Assembly (NCBI GenBank): GCA_910589055.1 | Contig: CAJURN010000021.1 | Coordinates: 1 to 54,091, forward strand | Length of the DNA stretch: 54,091 nt | Direction: 5' to 3' | Source: an uncultured Muribaculaceae bacterium | GTDB taxonomy: Bacteria; Bacteroidota; Bacteroidia; Bacteroidales; Muribaculaceae | Part shown: positions 32,274 to 41,271 of the stretch, one piece after another | Position numbering within the stretch: position 1 is the first letter of the stretch | How the letters are laid out: every line of letters begins with the position of its first letter | Notes under the pieces: model-generated | Database searches by the model: none | What the model saw: only the letters and a program-made list of their open reading frames with translations | Told to the model about the DNA's origin: nothing | Made by a program: the position numbers and the translations under genes

Positions 32274-34688
32274 ATGATAAAAAAGACACTCATTCTCCTC
32301 TCCGTTCTGCTATTGGCTTTCGCTCCCGTGATGCAGGCGCAGAACGCACCCGGAAGTTGGACCATTTATGCCAATATGGGCTCTTCCATCGACAATATCG
32401 TAGAAACACCCTCCAAGGTTTTTTACCTTTCGGGAGGTTCGCTTCATTCGTTTTCACCTGCCGACAACGAGCATTACTCCTACACCACGTCCAATAAGCT
32501 CTCTGACGTCGATATAACGGATATTTACTACAACTACGACAAGAAATATCTTCTCGTGGCATACAGCTCCGGAAATATCGACCTGCTCTACGACAATGGC
32601 AAGTCTGTGAACCTCTCGGACATCAAGATTGCCACTCTTACCGGTTCCCATGCCATCAACAATGTGGCTTTTGCCGGAAACCGCATCTATCTTGCCACTG
32701 CTTTCGGTCTGGTGGTCTACGATGACGAACGCCATGAGGTTGTGGAATCAGGCATTTACAACAAGCCGCTTTCGGTGGTGTGTGTCCTTGGCGACCATCT
32801 GCTTGTCGTATCTGAGGGCGTTGCTTATACATCCCCTCTGAGTGAACGCCACAATACAATGGATAAATTCCGGAGTTTGGGCAACCATAACATCACCTGT
32901 GCTGTTCCTCTGACAGATGTCAAGTATCTCTATGTAGATAACTATAAATACAAGGGAGAGGCTACTGTGGATTTCGACAAGGGTATCTTATACACTGGGA
33001 CTTCGTCAACAAGACTTGATACCCCTCTTAAGAAACGTGCCGACGGTTTCTATGGATATGATGCCGACCGTGTCTATTTCTTTGACAATACCGGTGCTTC
33101 CGCAAGTTCTATCGCGCTTCCCGAAACATTGAAAAACCACGCCATAGGAGTCTGGAACTCTACCACTACACTGTGGCTTGGCAACCGCGACGGCATCGGA
33201 CGTTACGACTTGTCTTCAGCTACTCCGGTGGTACTCAACGACAAGTATCGCCCCAACACGTTTACCGTATCCGACGCCGCTTTCATGCGTTGGTCGAAAG
33301 ACGGCAACCGACTGTATGTTTCCAATATCGGCCCCTCTCAGTACTATACATGTACCTCCGGCGACAATATGGAGAAGCCTCAGGATGTCAATGTGATTGA
33401 GGGTGATAATATTCGCGATGTGAGTCCCTATGATGTTGTGGCAACGGACTATTACATCAATCTGCTCCAGACACGAAATAAAGATAAACGACTTTACGGT
33501 GGAGCGACTCGTCTTGTAGAAGACCCTGATGACCCCGATATGTATTTTACCGGCAATGGTTTCGAAGGACTGTTCGTAATCAAGAACGGAACAGAGGTGA
33601 CACACTTCAATAAAACCAACTCGGGCATACAGGCTGACTGGGGTACGCGTGTGTTCGATGTGAATATCGACCCGGACGGAAACCTTTGGGTGATGAGCTG
33701 GACTGAACGTGATAATCCCGAGCCATTGGTATTTCTGCCATCGGCTAAGAGAAAGGACATTACCAATGTGCAAGCATCCGATTGGGTAAAGATTGATATT
33801 CCGTTTGACTACCGAGGTAACAAAGACGCCTTCAGCCTCTTCTGCGAGCGCTCTAATTATGTGCTGTATGGTACATCGCAGTGGGAGTCGGGTATACTCT
33901 GTATCGACACCAAAGGAAACTATTCCCAGCCCGGAAATTTTGTCATGAACCAGCATCGGTCGTTCACAGATACCGAGGGCAATACCATCACGCCTCAGCG
34001 TGTACTCGCTATGGCCGAAGATAAGGACGGAAAAATATGGTGCGGTACCAACGAAGGCCTTTTCGTCGTGAACCATCCTTCCGAACTGATGAATACCAAT
34101 CTGACAGTGAAGCGTCCTCTCGTGCCCCGTAACGACGGAACAAACTTCGGCGACTATCTGCTGGAAACTGAAAAGATATATCAGATTGCCGTCGACCCGA
34201 CCAACCGCAAGTGGATTGCGACTGAAGGCTCAGGCGTATATCTCGTAAGCGCCGACGGTACCGAGATTATTGAAAACTTCACATCTGAAAACTCACCACT
34301 GCCCTCGAGCATCGTATATTCCGTTGCCTGCGACCCACATTCCAACAAGGTTTACTTCGGTACAGCCAACGGTGTGCTGAGCTATAACAGCACCTCATCT
34401 CCTGCGAGCGAGGACCTTTCCGAGGTGTACGCTTATCCGAATCCTGTCCGTCCCGACTATCACGGATGGATTACAGTGAGCGGCCTTATGGACAACTCTC
34501 TGGTGAAGATTGCCGACATGGCCGGAAACGTACTCCATCAGGGCGTTTCTGAAGGCGGCTCATTCGTCTGGGATGGCTGCGATGTATCAGGCAACCGCGT
34601 CAAGTCGGGAGTATACATGGTGTACGTGTCAAGCAACGCATCAGGCTCCAACTCTGCCGCTGTTACTAAAATTGTTGTAATCAACTGA
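32274..34688 (+). CDS. porZ: PorZ-like type IX secretion protein
   Basis: An 804-residue exported protein: signal MIKKTLILLSVLLLAFAPVM then QAQ, cleaved after AQ. Residues 25-700 form two seven-bladed-type propellers (GSWTIYANMGSSIDNIVETP, VFYLSGGSLHSFSP, LSDVDITDIYYNYDKKYLLV, SSGNIDLLYDNGKSVNLSDI, DGKIWCGTNEGLFVVNHPSE), the layout of PorZ. The last 80 residues (YAYPNPVRPDYHGWITVSGL ... DVSGNRVKSGVYMVYV) are a type A sorting domain that PorZ keeps. In Porphyromonas PorZ brings A-LPS to the attachment complex. It is followed two bases later by a small ORF that may be functionally linked. Confidence 0.85.
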   Translation: MIKKTLILLSVLLLAFAPVMQAQNAPGSWTIYANMGSSIDNIVETPSKVFYLSGGSLHSFSPADNEHYSYTTSNKLSDVDITDIYYNYDKKYLLVAYSSGNIDLLYDNGKSVNLSDIKIATLTGSHAINNVAFAGNRIYLATAFGLVVYDDERHEVVESGIYNKPLSVVCVLGDHLLVVSEGVAYTSPLSERHNTMDKFRSLGNHNITCAVPLTDVKYLYVDNYKYKGEATVDFDKGILYTGTSSTRLDTPLKKRADGFYGYDADRVYFFDNTGASASSIALPETLKNHAIGVWNSTTTLWLGNRDGIGRYDLSSATPVVLNDKYRPNTFTVSDAAFMRWSKDGNRLYVSNIGPSQYYTCTSGDNMEKPQDVNVIEGDNIRDVSPYDVVATDYYINLLQTRNKDKRLYGGATRLVEDPDDPDMYFTGNGFEGLFVIKNGTEVTHFNKTNSGIQADWGTRVFDVNIDPDGNLWVMSWTERDNPEPLVFLPSAKRKDITNVQASDWVKIDIPFDYRGNKDAFSLFCERSNYVLYGTSQWESGILCIDTKGNYSQPGNFVMNQHRSFTDTEGNTITPQRVLAMAEDKDGKIWCGTNEGLFVVNHPSELMNTNLTVKRPLVPRNDGTNFGDYLLETEKIYQIAVDPTNRKWIATEGSGVYLVSADGTEIIENFTSENSPLPSSIVYSVACDPHSNKVYFGTANGVLSYNSTSSPASEDLSEVYAYPNPVRPDYHGWITVSGLMDNSLVKIADMAGNVLHQGVSEGGSFVWDGCDVSGNRVKSGVYMVYVSSNASGSNSAAVTKIVVIN

Positions 34689-34690
34689 CA

Positions 34691-35221
34691 ATGAATCTTG
34701 AGGAACTAAAATACAAAGACGAGCTCGACAAGAGCTACGGTATATCTGGCATGGTTATCTCCCTGGTGGCATGCGACGGCGAGGAACTTCTCTCAGCCGT
34801 GTCCATGGATGCCCCGGCGGGAGAATCCGTTGCCATGACAAACGATTATTTTTTTCGGGGCAATCCGCGAATTTCCGCCAAGATTGCCTGGAACACCATG
34901 ATAGGGCATTTCCGTCTCTCCATTTCCATGCTTTTGGGAAATGTGATGTGTCGCAACTACGTTCTGCGACGTCTGCCCGTGGACCGCGCCACAGCCGACA
35001 GTCTGCGCGAGCTTGTACGCTCCGGAGCTTCGGATGCCTGTACGCTCGAAGCCGACGAGGCCGATGCGATATTCGACCGTTGCTATCATGATATTGACCG
35101 TCTCTTCTCTCATCACGGAGTTCATTCAATGGCCGTTGAATTTTCCGATGTCCTGCGCAAGCGCCGCTCCCTTGAGGCTCGCGAGGCTATCGAAATTCTC
35201 AACAGCCTTGGGAACAGATAA
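34691..35221 (+). CDS. protein of unknown function next to porZ
   Basis: A 176-residue soluble, mostly helical protein. Start ATG 34691 is two bases after the porZ stop, so the two are translationally linked. Features: KYKDELDKSYGISGMVISLV, DYFFRGNPRISAKIAWNTMI, an Arg/Asp-rich middle and a C-terminal charged helix. No signal peptide and no family recognised; a cytosolic role in surface protein assembly would be speculation. Confidence 0.75.
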   Translation: MNLEELKYKDELDKSYGISGMVISLVACDGEELLSAVSMDAPAGESVAMTNDYFFRGNPRISAKIAWNTMIGHFRLSISMLLGNVMCRNYVLRRLPVDRATADSLRELVRSGASDACTLEADEADAIFDRCYHDIDRLFSHHGVHSMAVEFSDVLRKRRSLEAREAIEILNSLGNR

Positions 35222-35247
35222 ATTTCGGATTAAAACTATTTGAAAAA

Positions 35248-36069
35248 ATGTCAACAAACACCGAAGACAATAAGAGAAAAGTCACTACCTCGCGCCTTAT
35301 AGAGATGAAGTGCCGGGGCGAAAAGATTGCAATGCTCACAGCCTACGACTACTCGATGGCAAAACTCATCGACGAAGCTGGTATGGATGTGATTCTCGTG
35401 GGTGATTCCGCTTCAAATGTGATGGCCGGAAACATCACCACACTGCCAATGACCCTCGATCAGATGATATATCACGCCAAGAGTGTTGTGAAAGGCACCA
35501 GCCGCGCCCTCGTGGTGTGCGACATGCCTTTCGGAACATATCAGGGCAACTCCAAGGAAGCACTTGCCTCGGCTATCCGTATCATGAAGGAAAGCCACGC
35601 CGAGGCTGTGAAGATGGAGGGCGGTTCGGAAATCCGTGAATCCATCGAACGCATACTTTCGGCCGGTATCCCCGTAATGGGACACCTCGGGCTGACTCCC
35701 CAGTCGATAAATAAATTCGGAACCTACGCCGTACGCGCCAAGGAAGAAGCCGAGGCTGCCAAACTTATCCAGGATGCGAAAATGCTTGAGGAAATCGGCT
35801 GTTTCGCACTTGTGCTTGAGAAGATTCCGGCCACCCTTGCCACAAAGGTTGCGCAGGAAGTGTCCATTCCCGTAATCGGTATCGGAGCCGGTGGCGGCGT
35901 CGACGGTCAGGTGCTCGTGATGCACGATATGCTTGGAATCAACAAGGGATTCTCCCCCAAGTTCCTCCGCCGCTATGCCGACCTTTCAACAATCATCAAC
36001 GAAGCCGTGTCGCATTATATCGACGACGTGAAGACTTCCGACTTCCCTTCAGAATCAGAACAGTACTAA
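35248..36069 (+). CDS. panB: ketopantoate hydroxymethyltransferase
   Basis: A 273-residue TIM-barrel enzyme, first step of pantothenate synthesis. Marks: KIAMLTAYDYSMAKLIDEAG, VGDSASNVMAG, CDMPFGTYQGN, KMEGGSEI, VMGHLGLTPQS and IPVIGIGAGGGVDGQVLVMH. Length is typical. It begins 26 bp after the unknown ORF and ends two bases before yqeY. Confidence 0.96.
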   Translation: MSTNTEDNKRKVTTSRLIEMKCRGEKIAMLTAYDYSMAKLIDEAGMDVILVGDSASNVMAGNITTLPMTLDQMIYHAKSVVKGTSRALVVCDMPFGTYQGNSKEALASAIRIMKESHAEAVKMEGGSEIRESIERILSAGIPVMGHLGLTPQSINKFGTYAVRAKEEAEAAKLIQDAKMLEEIGCFALVLEKIPATLATKVAQEVSIPVIGIGAGGGVDGQVLVMHDMLGINKGFSPKFLRRYADLSTIINEAVSHYIDDVKTSDFPSESEQY

Positions 36070-36070
36070 T

Positions 36071-36520
36071 ATGGAACTTTACAACACAATCGACGCCCAG
36101 ATCAAGGCCGCCATGCTTGCCAAGGATAAAGTACGCCTGCAAGCTCTGCGTGGAATCAAGAAAGAGTTTATCGAAGGAAAGACCGCTCCAGGAAATAATG
36201 GCGAGCTTTCCGAGGATGCCGCCACAAAGATTCTCGTGAAGATGGCTAAACAGCGTCGCGAAAGCGCCAAAATCTATCAGGAGCAGAATCGTGCCGACCT
36301 GGCGGAGACCGAGCTTGCCGAGCTCGCCGTTATTGAAGAATTCCTTCCCAAGGCACTCTCAGAAGAAGAACTCTCCGCAGAACTCAAGAAAATCATCGAA
36401 ACCGTCGGCGCGTCATCTCCCGCCGATATGGGCAAGGTGATGGGTGTTGCCACCAAGGCTCTTGCAGGCCGCGCCGACGGCCGGGCAATCTCGGCCAAGG
36501 TGAAGGAGCTGCTCGCATAA
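36071..36520 (+). CDS. yqeY: GatB/YqeY domain protein
   Basis: A 149-residue helical protein: IDAQIKAAMLAKDKVRLQAL, KMAKQRRESAKIYQEQNRAD, EFLPKALSEEEL and GKVMGVATKALAGRADGRAI. The fold is the C-terminal tRNA-binding domain of GatB as a free protein; its role is unclear. It sits one base after panB and 27 bp before serS. Confidence 0.93.
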   Translation: MELYNTIDAQIKAAMLAKDKVRLQALRGIKKEFIEGKTAPGNNGELSEDAATKILVKMAKQRRESAKIYQEQNRADLAETELAELAVIEEFLPKALSEEELSAELKKIIETVGASSPADMGKVMGVATKALAGRADGRAISAKVKELLA

Positions 36521-36547
36521 GAAAAAATTCAAAAACTCATACAGAAT

Positions 36548-37819
36548 ATGCTAACGATTCAACAGATAAAAGCAGATCCCGACTACGTGATTGCCCGCTT
36601 GGCAGTCAAGGGATTTGATGGAAGCGAGGTTATCAAACGCGTGATTGCTCTCGACGACCGCCGCCGCGAGCTCCAGCTTAACAGCGACAATCAGTCCGCC
36701 GAACTCAATAAACTTTCCGCCGCCATCGGCAAGGCTATGAAAGCCGGAGAAAAGGCTCAGGCCGAGGAAGCCAAAGCAAAGGTTGCAACTCTCAAGGAGT
36801 CGCAGAAAGCCCTCGCTGACGAGCTTGCAGCTACCGAACAGGAAATCCGTCGCGAACTGCTCAACGTGCCCAATATGCCCTGCGAAATGGTGCCAGAAGG
36901 ACGCACTGCCGAAGACAACGTGGTGGAGAAAACCGGTGGCAATATGCCCGACCTTCCCGAAGACGCGCTTCCCCACTGGGACCTCGCCAAGAAATACAAT
37001 CTGATTGATTTCGACCTCGGTGTGAAAATCACCGGTGCCGGATTCCCCGTATATCTCGGCAAAGGTGCCAAGCTCCAGCGCGCCCTCATCCAGTTCTTCC
37101 TCGACCAGGCCGGTGAGGCGGGCTATCTTGAGGTTCAGCCGCCTTATGTTGTCAACGAGGCTTCGGGTTACGGCACGGGTCAGCTCCCCGACAAGGAAGC
37201 TCAGATGTATGTAGTAACCGCCGACAACCTCTATCTCATCCCCACAGCCGAGGTGCCTGTCACTAACCTATACCGCGATGTGATTCTTTCCGAGAGCCAG
37301 CTTCCCGTCAAGAACTGCGCTTACTCGGCTTGTTTCCGTCGTGAGGCGGGAAGCTATGGCAAAGACGTGCGCGGCCTCAACCGTCTCCATCAGTTCGACA
37401 AAGTGGAGATTGTACGCATCGAGAAGCCCGAAAACTCCTACGCGGCCCTCGAGGATATGAAAGACCATGTACAGAGCCTGCTCGACAAGCTCGGCCTTCC
37501 CTGGCACATCCTGCGTCTCTGCGGTGGCGACATGAGCTTCACATCAGCCATCACATTCGACTTCGAGGTGTTCTCCGCCGCTCAGAAGCGCTGGCTTGAG
37601 GTTTCATCCGTATCCAATTTCGAGACCTATCAGGCAAACCGTCTGAAATGCCGCTACCGTGGCGAAGACAAGAAAATCCGTCTGTGCCACACACTCAATG
37701 GCTCGGCGCTCGCTCTGCCCCGTATCATGGCCGCCCTGCTTGAAAACAACCAGACCCCCGAAGGAATCGTTGTTCCGGAATGTCTGCGCAAGTACACCGG
37801 CTTCGACATCATCAACTGA
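36548..37819 (+). CDS. serS: seryl-tRNA synthetase
   Basis: A 423-residue class II synthetase. The N-terminal coiled-coil arm (residues 25-105) binds the tRNA-Ser long arm; motif 2 is SACFRREAGSYGKDVRGLNR and motif 3 NGSALALPRIMAALLEN. Serine-binding TAEVPVTNLYRD is also clear. It ends in a strong hairpin at 37845. Confidence 0.97.
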   Translation: MLTIQQIKADPDYVIARLAVKGFDGSEVIKRVIALDDRRRELQLNSDNQSAELNKLSAAIGKAMKAGEKAQAEEAKAKVATLKESQKALADELAATEQEIRRELLNVPNMPCEMVPEGRTAEDNVVEKTGGNMPDLPEDALPHWDLAKKYNLIDFDLGVKITGAGFPVYLGKGAKLQRALIQFFLDQAGEAGYLEVQPPYVVNEASGYGTGQLPDKEAQMYVVTADNLYLIPTAEVPVTNLYRDVILSESQLPVKNCAYSACFRREAGSYGKDVRGLNRLHQFDKVEIVRIEKPENSYAALEDMKDHVQSLLDKLGLPWHILRLCGGDMSFTSAITFDFEVFSAAQKRWLEVSSVSNFETYQANRLKCRYRGEDKKIRLCHTLNGSALALPRIMAALLENNQTPEGIVVPECLRKYTGFDIIN

Positions 37820-37844
37820 TACAAAACCTAATCCTATATATGGC

Positions 37845-37881
37845 AGTCGGCCTCAATTCCGTACCGGGATTGAGGCCGACT
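37845..37881. terminator. strong hairpin between serS and pldA
   Basis: A 16-bp stem, AGTCGGCCTCAATTCC with GGGATTGAGGCCGACT, loop about five bases. No T-run follows on the plus strand, so termination may need Rho, or it may work from both sides as the gene ends converge. Confidence 0.6.
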
Positions 37882-37903
37882 CGCGTATTAAGAAGTAATA
37901 TTG

Positions 37904-38752
37904 TCAGAACTCGCTGAATAGCTTGGGCTTGATTACAATGCCCAGGCGTAATTGCGAGTGATATTGCTTGTATTCCAGCAAGCCCTCACCGTAGCCGTTG
38001 TAATATTGGAGATACAGATATTGGTTGTCGCCCTTGAAGATTCTGTAACCAAAGTCCACAATCGTGTTGCAGTTGAGATTCCAACCTTGACGTTTCACTA
38101 TGGTGATTCCTCCGAAAAAGCGGCGGTTGTTTGACAGCAACTGGAATCCCGTCTGGAAAATACCGGAATAACGCAGGATGTCGCGGTTATTCTCGCCGTC
38201 GACAATCGGAATCCATATCTTGCCGTGTACCATGATGTTGCGGTCAATCATGACGTTTCCGGCCAATGAGACTTTGTTCCAAGAACGTGATTCCACCCCG
38301 TCGCGGCCGTTGCTCTCGTGCTCTATCAGGAACGTCATTTTGCCGATGTAGCGGTTTTTGACAAAAAGAGGTTTTGTCAGTCCGATACCGGGGTTGAAAT
38401 TAAGGTCAGTCATCGGCATTGAGTTCTCAAGCACGTTCCAGAAGCACTTCTGCGAGTAGAACAGATAAAGATACGTACCCCATGGCAGAGTGCTTCGTGT
38501 CAGGCGCTGGGCAATGGAAATCTGAAATTTTATATTAGTGTTCTGCTTGGTCGGTTTCGGGCCGATGGAGGGTCCGAATATGAAATAATTGTCCTTGTAC
38601 AGCCCGAAATACGGCTGGTTGGAAAAGTCGCGCCGCACGCTGTCGGCATCAAGTATTTCGCCGTCGGTAGACAGAATCTGCCCTTCAGCACCGGGCGAAG
38701 CTATGAAACAAGCAAATATTAAAAGGAAAATTATGCGTATAAGTCGCGTCAT
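37904..38752 (-). CDS. pldA: outer-membrane phospholipase A
   Basis: A 282-residue exported barrel protein: signal MTRLIRIIFLLIFACFIASP, cleaved near AEG. The catalytic OMPLA block is visible as FLIEHESNGRDGVESRSWNK (His-Ser of the HxSNG-type motif), and the C-terminal strands read YLYLQYYNGYGEGLLEYKQY and HSQLRLGIVIKP. Works in the outer membrane as a calcium-dependent A1/A2 phospholipase in lipid asymmetry control. It ends in phenylalanine as expected for a barrel. Confidence 0.9.
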   Translation of the reverse strand: MTRLIRIIFLLIFACFIASPGAEGQILSTDGEILDADSVRRDFSNQPYFGLYKDNYFIFGPSIGPKPTKQNTNIKFQISIAQRLTRSTLPWGTYLYLFYSQKCFWNVLENSMPMTDLNFNPGIGLTKPLFVKNRYIGKMTFLIEHESNGRDGVESRSWNKVSLAGNVMIDRNIMVHGKIWIPIVDGENNRDILRYSGIFQTGFQLLSNNRRFFGGITIVKRQGWNLNCNTIVDFGYRIFKGDNQYLYLQYYNGYGEGLLEYKQYHSQLRLGIVIKPKLFSEF

Positions 38753-38911
38753 TACAGTGGTAGGGTGATTGGCGTGAAACGTGTGGATGATTCAACTGAA
38801 TCATCCACAAAGGTAATAAAACTTGCCCGTGCATCCAATATCACGGATGCCGGAGGATATATATTTTCCTCTTTTTCGACGTAGTGGCAATGATGTTATG
38901 GAAAAAATGCG

Positions 38912-38919
38912 TAAATTTG
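38912..38919 (+). promoter_or_regulatory. -7 element of tRNA-Arg
   Basis: TAAATTTG lies 12 bp before the tRNA. No clear -33 TTTG at 20 bp. Confidence 0.5.
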
Positions 38920-38931
38920 CGCATGCAAAGC

Positions 38932-39003
38932 GCTCCGGTAGTTCAACGGATAGAATAGAAGTTTCCTAAACTTTTGATAGCAGTTCGATTCTGCTCCGGA
39001 GTA
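38932..39003 (+). tRNA. tRNA-Arg (anticodon CCU)
   Basis: Cloverleaf with acceptor GCTCCGG/CCGGAGT (one G-U), anticodon arm GAAGT-TTCCTAA-ACTTT giving CCT, T arm AGCAG-TTCGATT-CTGCT, discriminator A at 39003. CCA not encoded. Confidence 0.95.
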
Positions 39004-39018
39004 CAATTACATGGATTT

Positions 39019-39231
39019 ATGACAAGCAACCGTACTAAACGTAACATCTGTTTCGCCCTTACACTTCTCGGAGTTGTGACTATCTTGGGACGCGCAATCG
39101 AGGTATTCATGGGCTATCCTGTGAAGGGATGGCAACTCGCATCGCAGATTATTATCACATTCGCACTTTACGGAGCCTACCGCAATTACAGTCAGGCCGT
39201 GCGTGAAGATAAAATCTTCGGTCACAAATAG
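39019..39231 (+). CDS. small membrane protein
   Basis: A 70-residue protein with two membrane helices (FALTLLGVVTILGRAIEV; ASQIIITFALYGAYRNYS). The start is ATG 39019; a frame from 38974 runs through the tRNA-Arg. It follows the tRNA by 15 bp and may share its promoter. A strong hairpin with a T-run at 39254 follows. No family recognised. Confidence 0.6.
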   Translation: MTSNRTKRNICFALTLLGVVTILGRAIEVFMGYPVKGWQLASQIIITFALYGAYRNYSQAVREDKIFGHK

Positions 39232-39253
39232 TACTGTCCCGCTTGAAAATACA

Positions 39254-39302
39254 AATACGCCGCCCGCACGAGTTCATCACTCGCCCGGGCGGCGTATTTT
39301 TA
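39254..39302. terminator. bidirectional terminator
   Basis: AATACGCCGCCCG (39254-39266) pairs with CGGGCGGCGTATT (39286-39298), enclosing a second small stem CGAGT/ACTCG. A T-run follows on the plus strand and A-rich sequence precedes it, so it could serve both the small protein gene and the DXS-like gene. Confidence 0.8.
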
Positions 39303-39368
39303 CCTATTTGGCCTTACTTTACCTATCTTGCCTTTTTGCCTATGTTGCCGTTCTTTGCCTATTTTGCC
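39303..39368. repeat. pyrimidine GCCTTTTTGCC-type repeat reaching the DXS-like stop
   Basis: Units CCTATTTGGCC, TTACCTATCTTGCC, TTTTTGCC, TATGTTGCC, TTCTTTGCC, TATTTTGCC. It is the same wording as 14822-14945. The last unit holds the stop codon of the DXS-like gene (39359-39361). Confidence 0.65.
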
Positions 39369-41101
39369 AGTTCGGCAATCTGATCGGGGTCGAGGCCGGA
39401 TTGGCGGGCGAGTTCGGCGGGGTTGTAGCGGTTGTAGAAATGCTTGTCAAGTCCGAGACATTTTACTTCTACGGGCGCGTCGCCAAGATATTGGGCCACT
39501 TTCTGTCCGAATCCGCCATCGAGGATTCCGTCTTCAACGGTGATTACCAGCCGGTAGTTGCGCAGGCGGTCGAGCGTGGCGGTGTCAAGCTGTGTTACAA
39601 TGCGCGGATTGATTACAGTAGGCGTCTTGCCTTCCTGCTCCATAAGCGACGCGGCTTCGAGTGCACGGTTAAGCATACACCCTACGCCGATTATCGCCAC
39701 ATCGCCGCCTTCGCTGATGACTTCGTACCGGGGCTTTGAATAATCGGTGAGAATCTCACGGTTGGGCGACGACACTACCGGACCGCCGGGAGTACGCACT
39801 GCAACAGGGCAGGAATCCTGCGTCAGCGCCCAATCCATCATAGCTACATATTCTTCGCGGCAGGTCGGGGCGAGGTATATGAGATTGGGGATGTTCGACA
39901 AGAGAGCTATGTCGAAGATTCCGAGATGGGTCTCATCGGTCATGCCGAACATTCCGGTGTAGAATGTTGTAAAAGCGGCAGGCTGCCGGTTGATGGCTAC
40001 GTCCTGGCTGAGCTGGTCGTAGGCACGCTGAAGGAAGGTAGCTACAAGTCCCACCATAGGACGCGCTCCGCCCTTTGCAAGTCCTGCGCTCATTCCCACG
40101 GCCATCTGTTCGGCGATGCCTACGTCGACAAAGCGGTGTCCTGCCTCGCGGCGGCGTTCGGGGGTGAATCCTATTGCTCCGGGTGTTCCTGCATTGACAA
40201 CCACAACGCGGTCGTCAGCTTTCATGCGCTCAAGCATGTGCTTGGCGAAAATGTCGGTGTAGTCCTCCGTGTTGTCGGCGACTGCGGGTGCGCCTGTCTT
40301 GAGGTCAAACGGTCCGGCATAGTGGAAGGCTTCCTTGTTGCTTTCTGCCGCAGGAAGGCCAAGACCTTTCATGGTGTTGATGTGTACTACCACAGGATGG
40401 TCGATGTCCTTGACGGCACGGAAAGCCTCTATGAGCGAGCGCAGGTCGTTGCCGTAGCGTACATACCGGTAGCCGTAGCCCACGGAGCGGAAGAAATTAG
40501 GTTCGGCTGTGCCGTTGGAGTTACGGAGCAGACGAAGGTCGGCATAGAGCCCTCCGTGGTTTTCGGCAATGCTCATCTGGTTGTCGTTGACAATGACGAT
40601 GAAATTTGTGCCGAGCGTGGAGCCGTAGTTGAGTCCTTCGAAGGCCTCTCCGCCACCGAGCGATGCGTCGCCGATGACTGCTATCACGTTTTCCTTGCCG
40701 CCTTCGATGTCGCGGGCCTTGGCAAGTCCTGCTGCAAGCGCGACTGAAGTTGACGTATGACCCACGGAAAAGAGGTCATACGGGCTTTCAGCCGGATTTG
40801 TGTACCCTGTTACGTCCGAGTAGTGTTCCGGCTCTGTAAAGGCCTTCATACGGCCTGTGAGCATCTTGTGGGGATAGGACTGGTGGGAAACGTCGTAGAC
40901 TATCTTGTCAGTCGGGGCGTCGAACACGTAGTGCATCGCTACGATGGCTTCGACCATGCCGAGATTCGGACCGATGTGGCCTCCTCGGGCCGATAGTTTC
41001 TTGAGAAGCGCAGAACGCATCTCGGCGCAGACTGCTGTGAGTTCGTCTACCGACATTCCTTTGATGTCGGCGGGAGAATTGATTTGATCGAGTAGTGACA
41101 T
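39359..41101 (-). CDS. dxs: divergent 1-deoxyxylulose-5-phosphate synthase-like enzyme
   Basis: A 580-residue transketolase-family protein, about 50 shorter than classical DXS. N-terminal block GGHIGPNLGMVEAIVAMHYV and VYDVSHQSYPHKMLTGR replace the usual GHxxxxLGxVELTVALHYV and WDVGHQAYPHKILTGR. Thiamine motif reads GDASLGGGEAFEGLNYGSTL in place of GDGA...; NDNQMSIAEN is kept. The Pyr domain has VGIAEQMAVGMSAGLAKGG and FLQRAYDQLSQDVAINR. Such proteins are annotated as DXS; the product could be DXP for isoprenoid, thiamine and pyridoxal synthesis or a related ketose. Key changes are described in the findings. Confidence 0.75.
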   Translation of the reverse strand: MSLLDQINSPADIKGMSVDELTAVCAEMRSALLKKLSARGGHIGPNLGMVEAIVAMHYVFDAPTDKIVYDVSHQSYPHKMLTGRMKAFTEPEHYSDVTGYTNPAESPYDLFSVGHTSTSVALAAGLAKARDIEGGKENVIAVIGDASLGGGEAFEGLNYGSTLGTNFIVIVNDNQMSIAENHGGLYADLRLLRNSNGTAEPNFFRSVGYGYRYVRYGNDLRSLIEAFRAVKDIDHPVVVHINTMKGLGLPAAESNKEAFHYAGPFDLKTGAPAVADNTEDYTDIFAKHMLERMKADDRVVVVNAGTPGAIGFTPERRREAGHRFVDVGIAEQMAVGMSAGLAKGGARPMVGLVATFLQRAYDQLSQDVAINRQPAAFTTFYTGMFGMTDETHLGIFDIALLSNIPNLIYLAPTCREEYVAMMDWALTQDSCPVAVRTPGGPVVSSPNREILTDYSKPRYEVISEGGDVAIIGVGCMLNRALEAASLMEQEGKTPTVINPRIVTQLDTATLDRLRNYRLVITVEDGILDGGFGQKVAQYLGDAPVEVKCLGLDKHFYNRYNPAELARQSGLDPDQIAELAK

Positions 41102-41141
41102 ATTTCCTGTTACAATATTTTCTGTTTATGCTCTATATAAC

Positions 41142-41192
41142 AAAAAAATCCCGCGTCAGGCAGTGATTTAATAAAAATTTGCCAAACGCGGG
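41142..41192 (-). terminator. intrinsic terminator or attenuator upstream of the DXS-like gene
   Basis: On the minus strand CCCGCGT..GGCA pairs with TGCC..ACGCGGG (41192-41150), followed by a run of seven T (plus-strand A at 41142-41148). It lies between the MBL hydrolase stop and the DXS-like start. A TAATTTTG -7 element (41229-41222) lies upstream of it. Confidence 0.75.
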
Positions 41193-41271
41193 TAAAACAA
41201 TTCCGTATAATTTATCTGCTGCAAAATTACGGCGTAAATCCGGTGTGTGAAATACCTAAAAATGAGTATTT

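Noticed and set aside
39926..40747. 273-codon plus-strand frame opposite the DXS-like gene
   Set aside because: Shadow frame, Cys- and Val-rich without a recognisable domain, inside a conserved transketolase-family gene.
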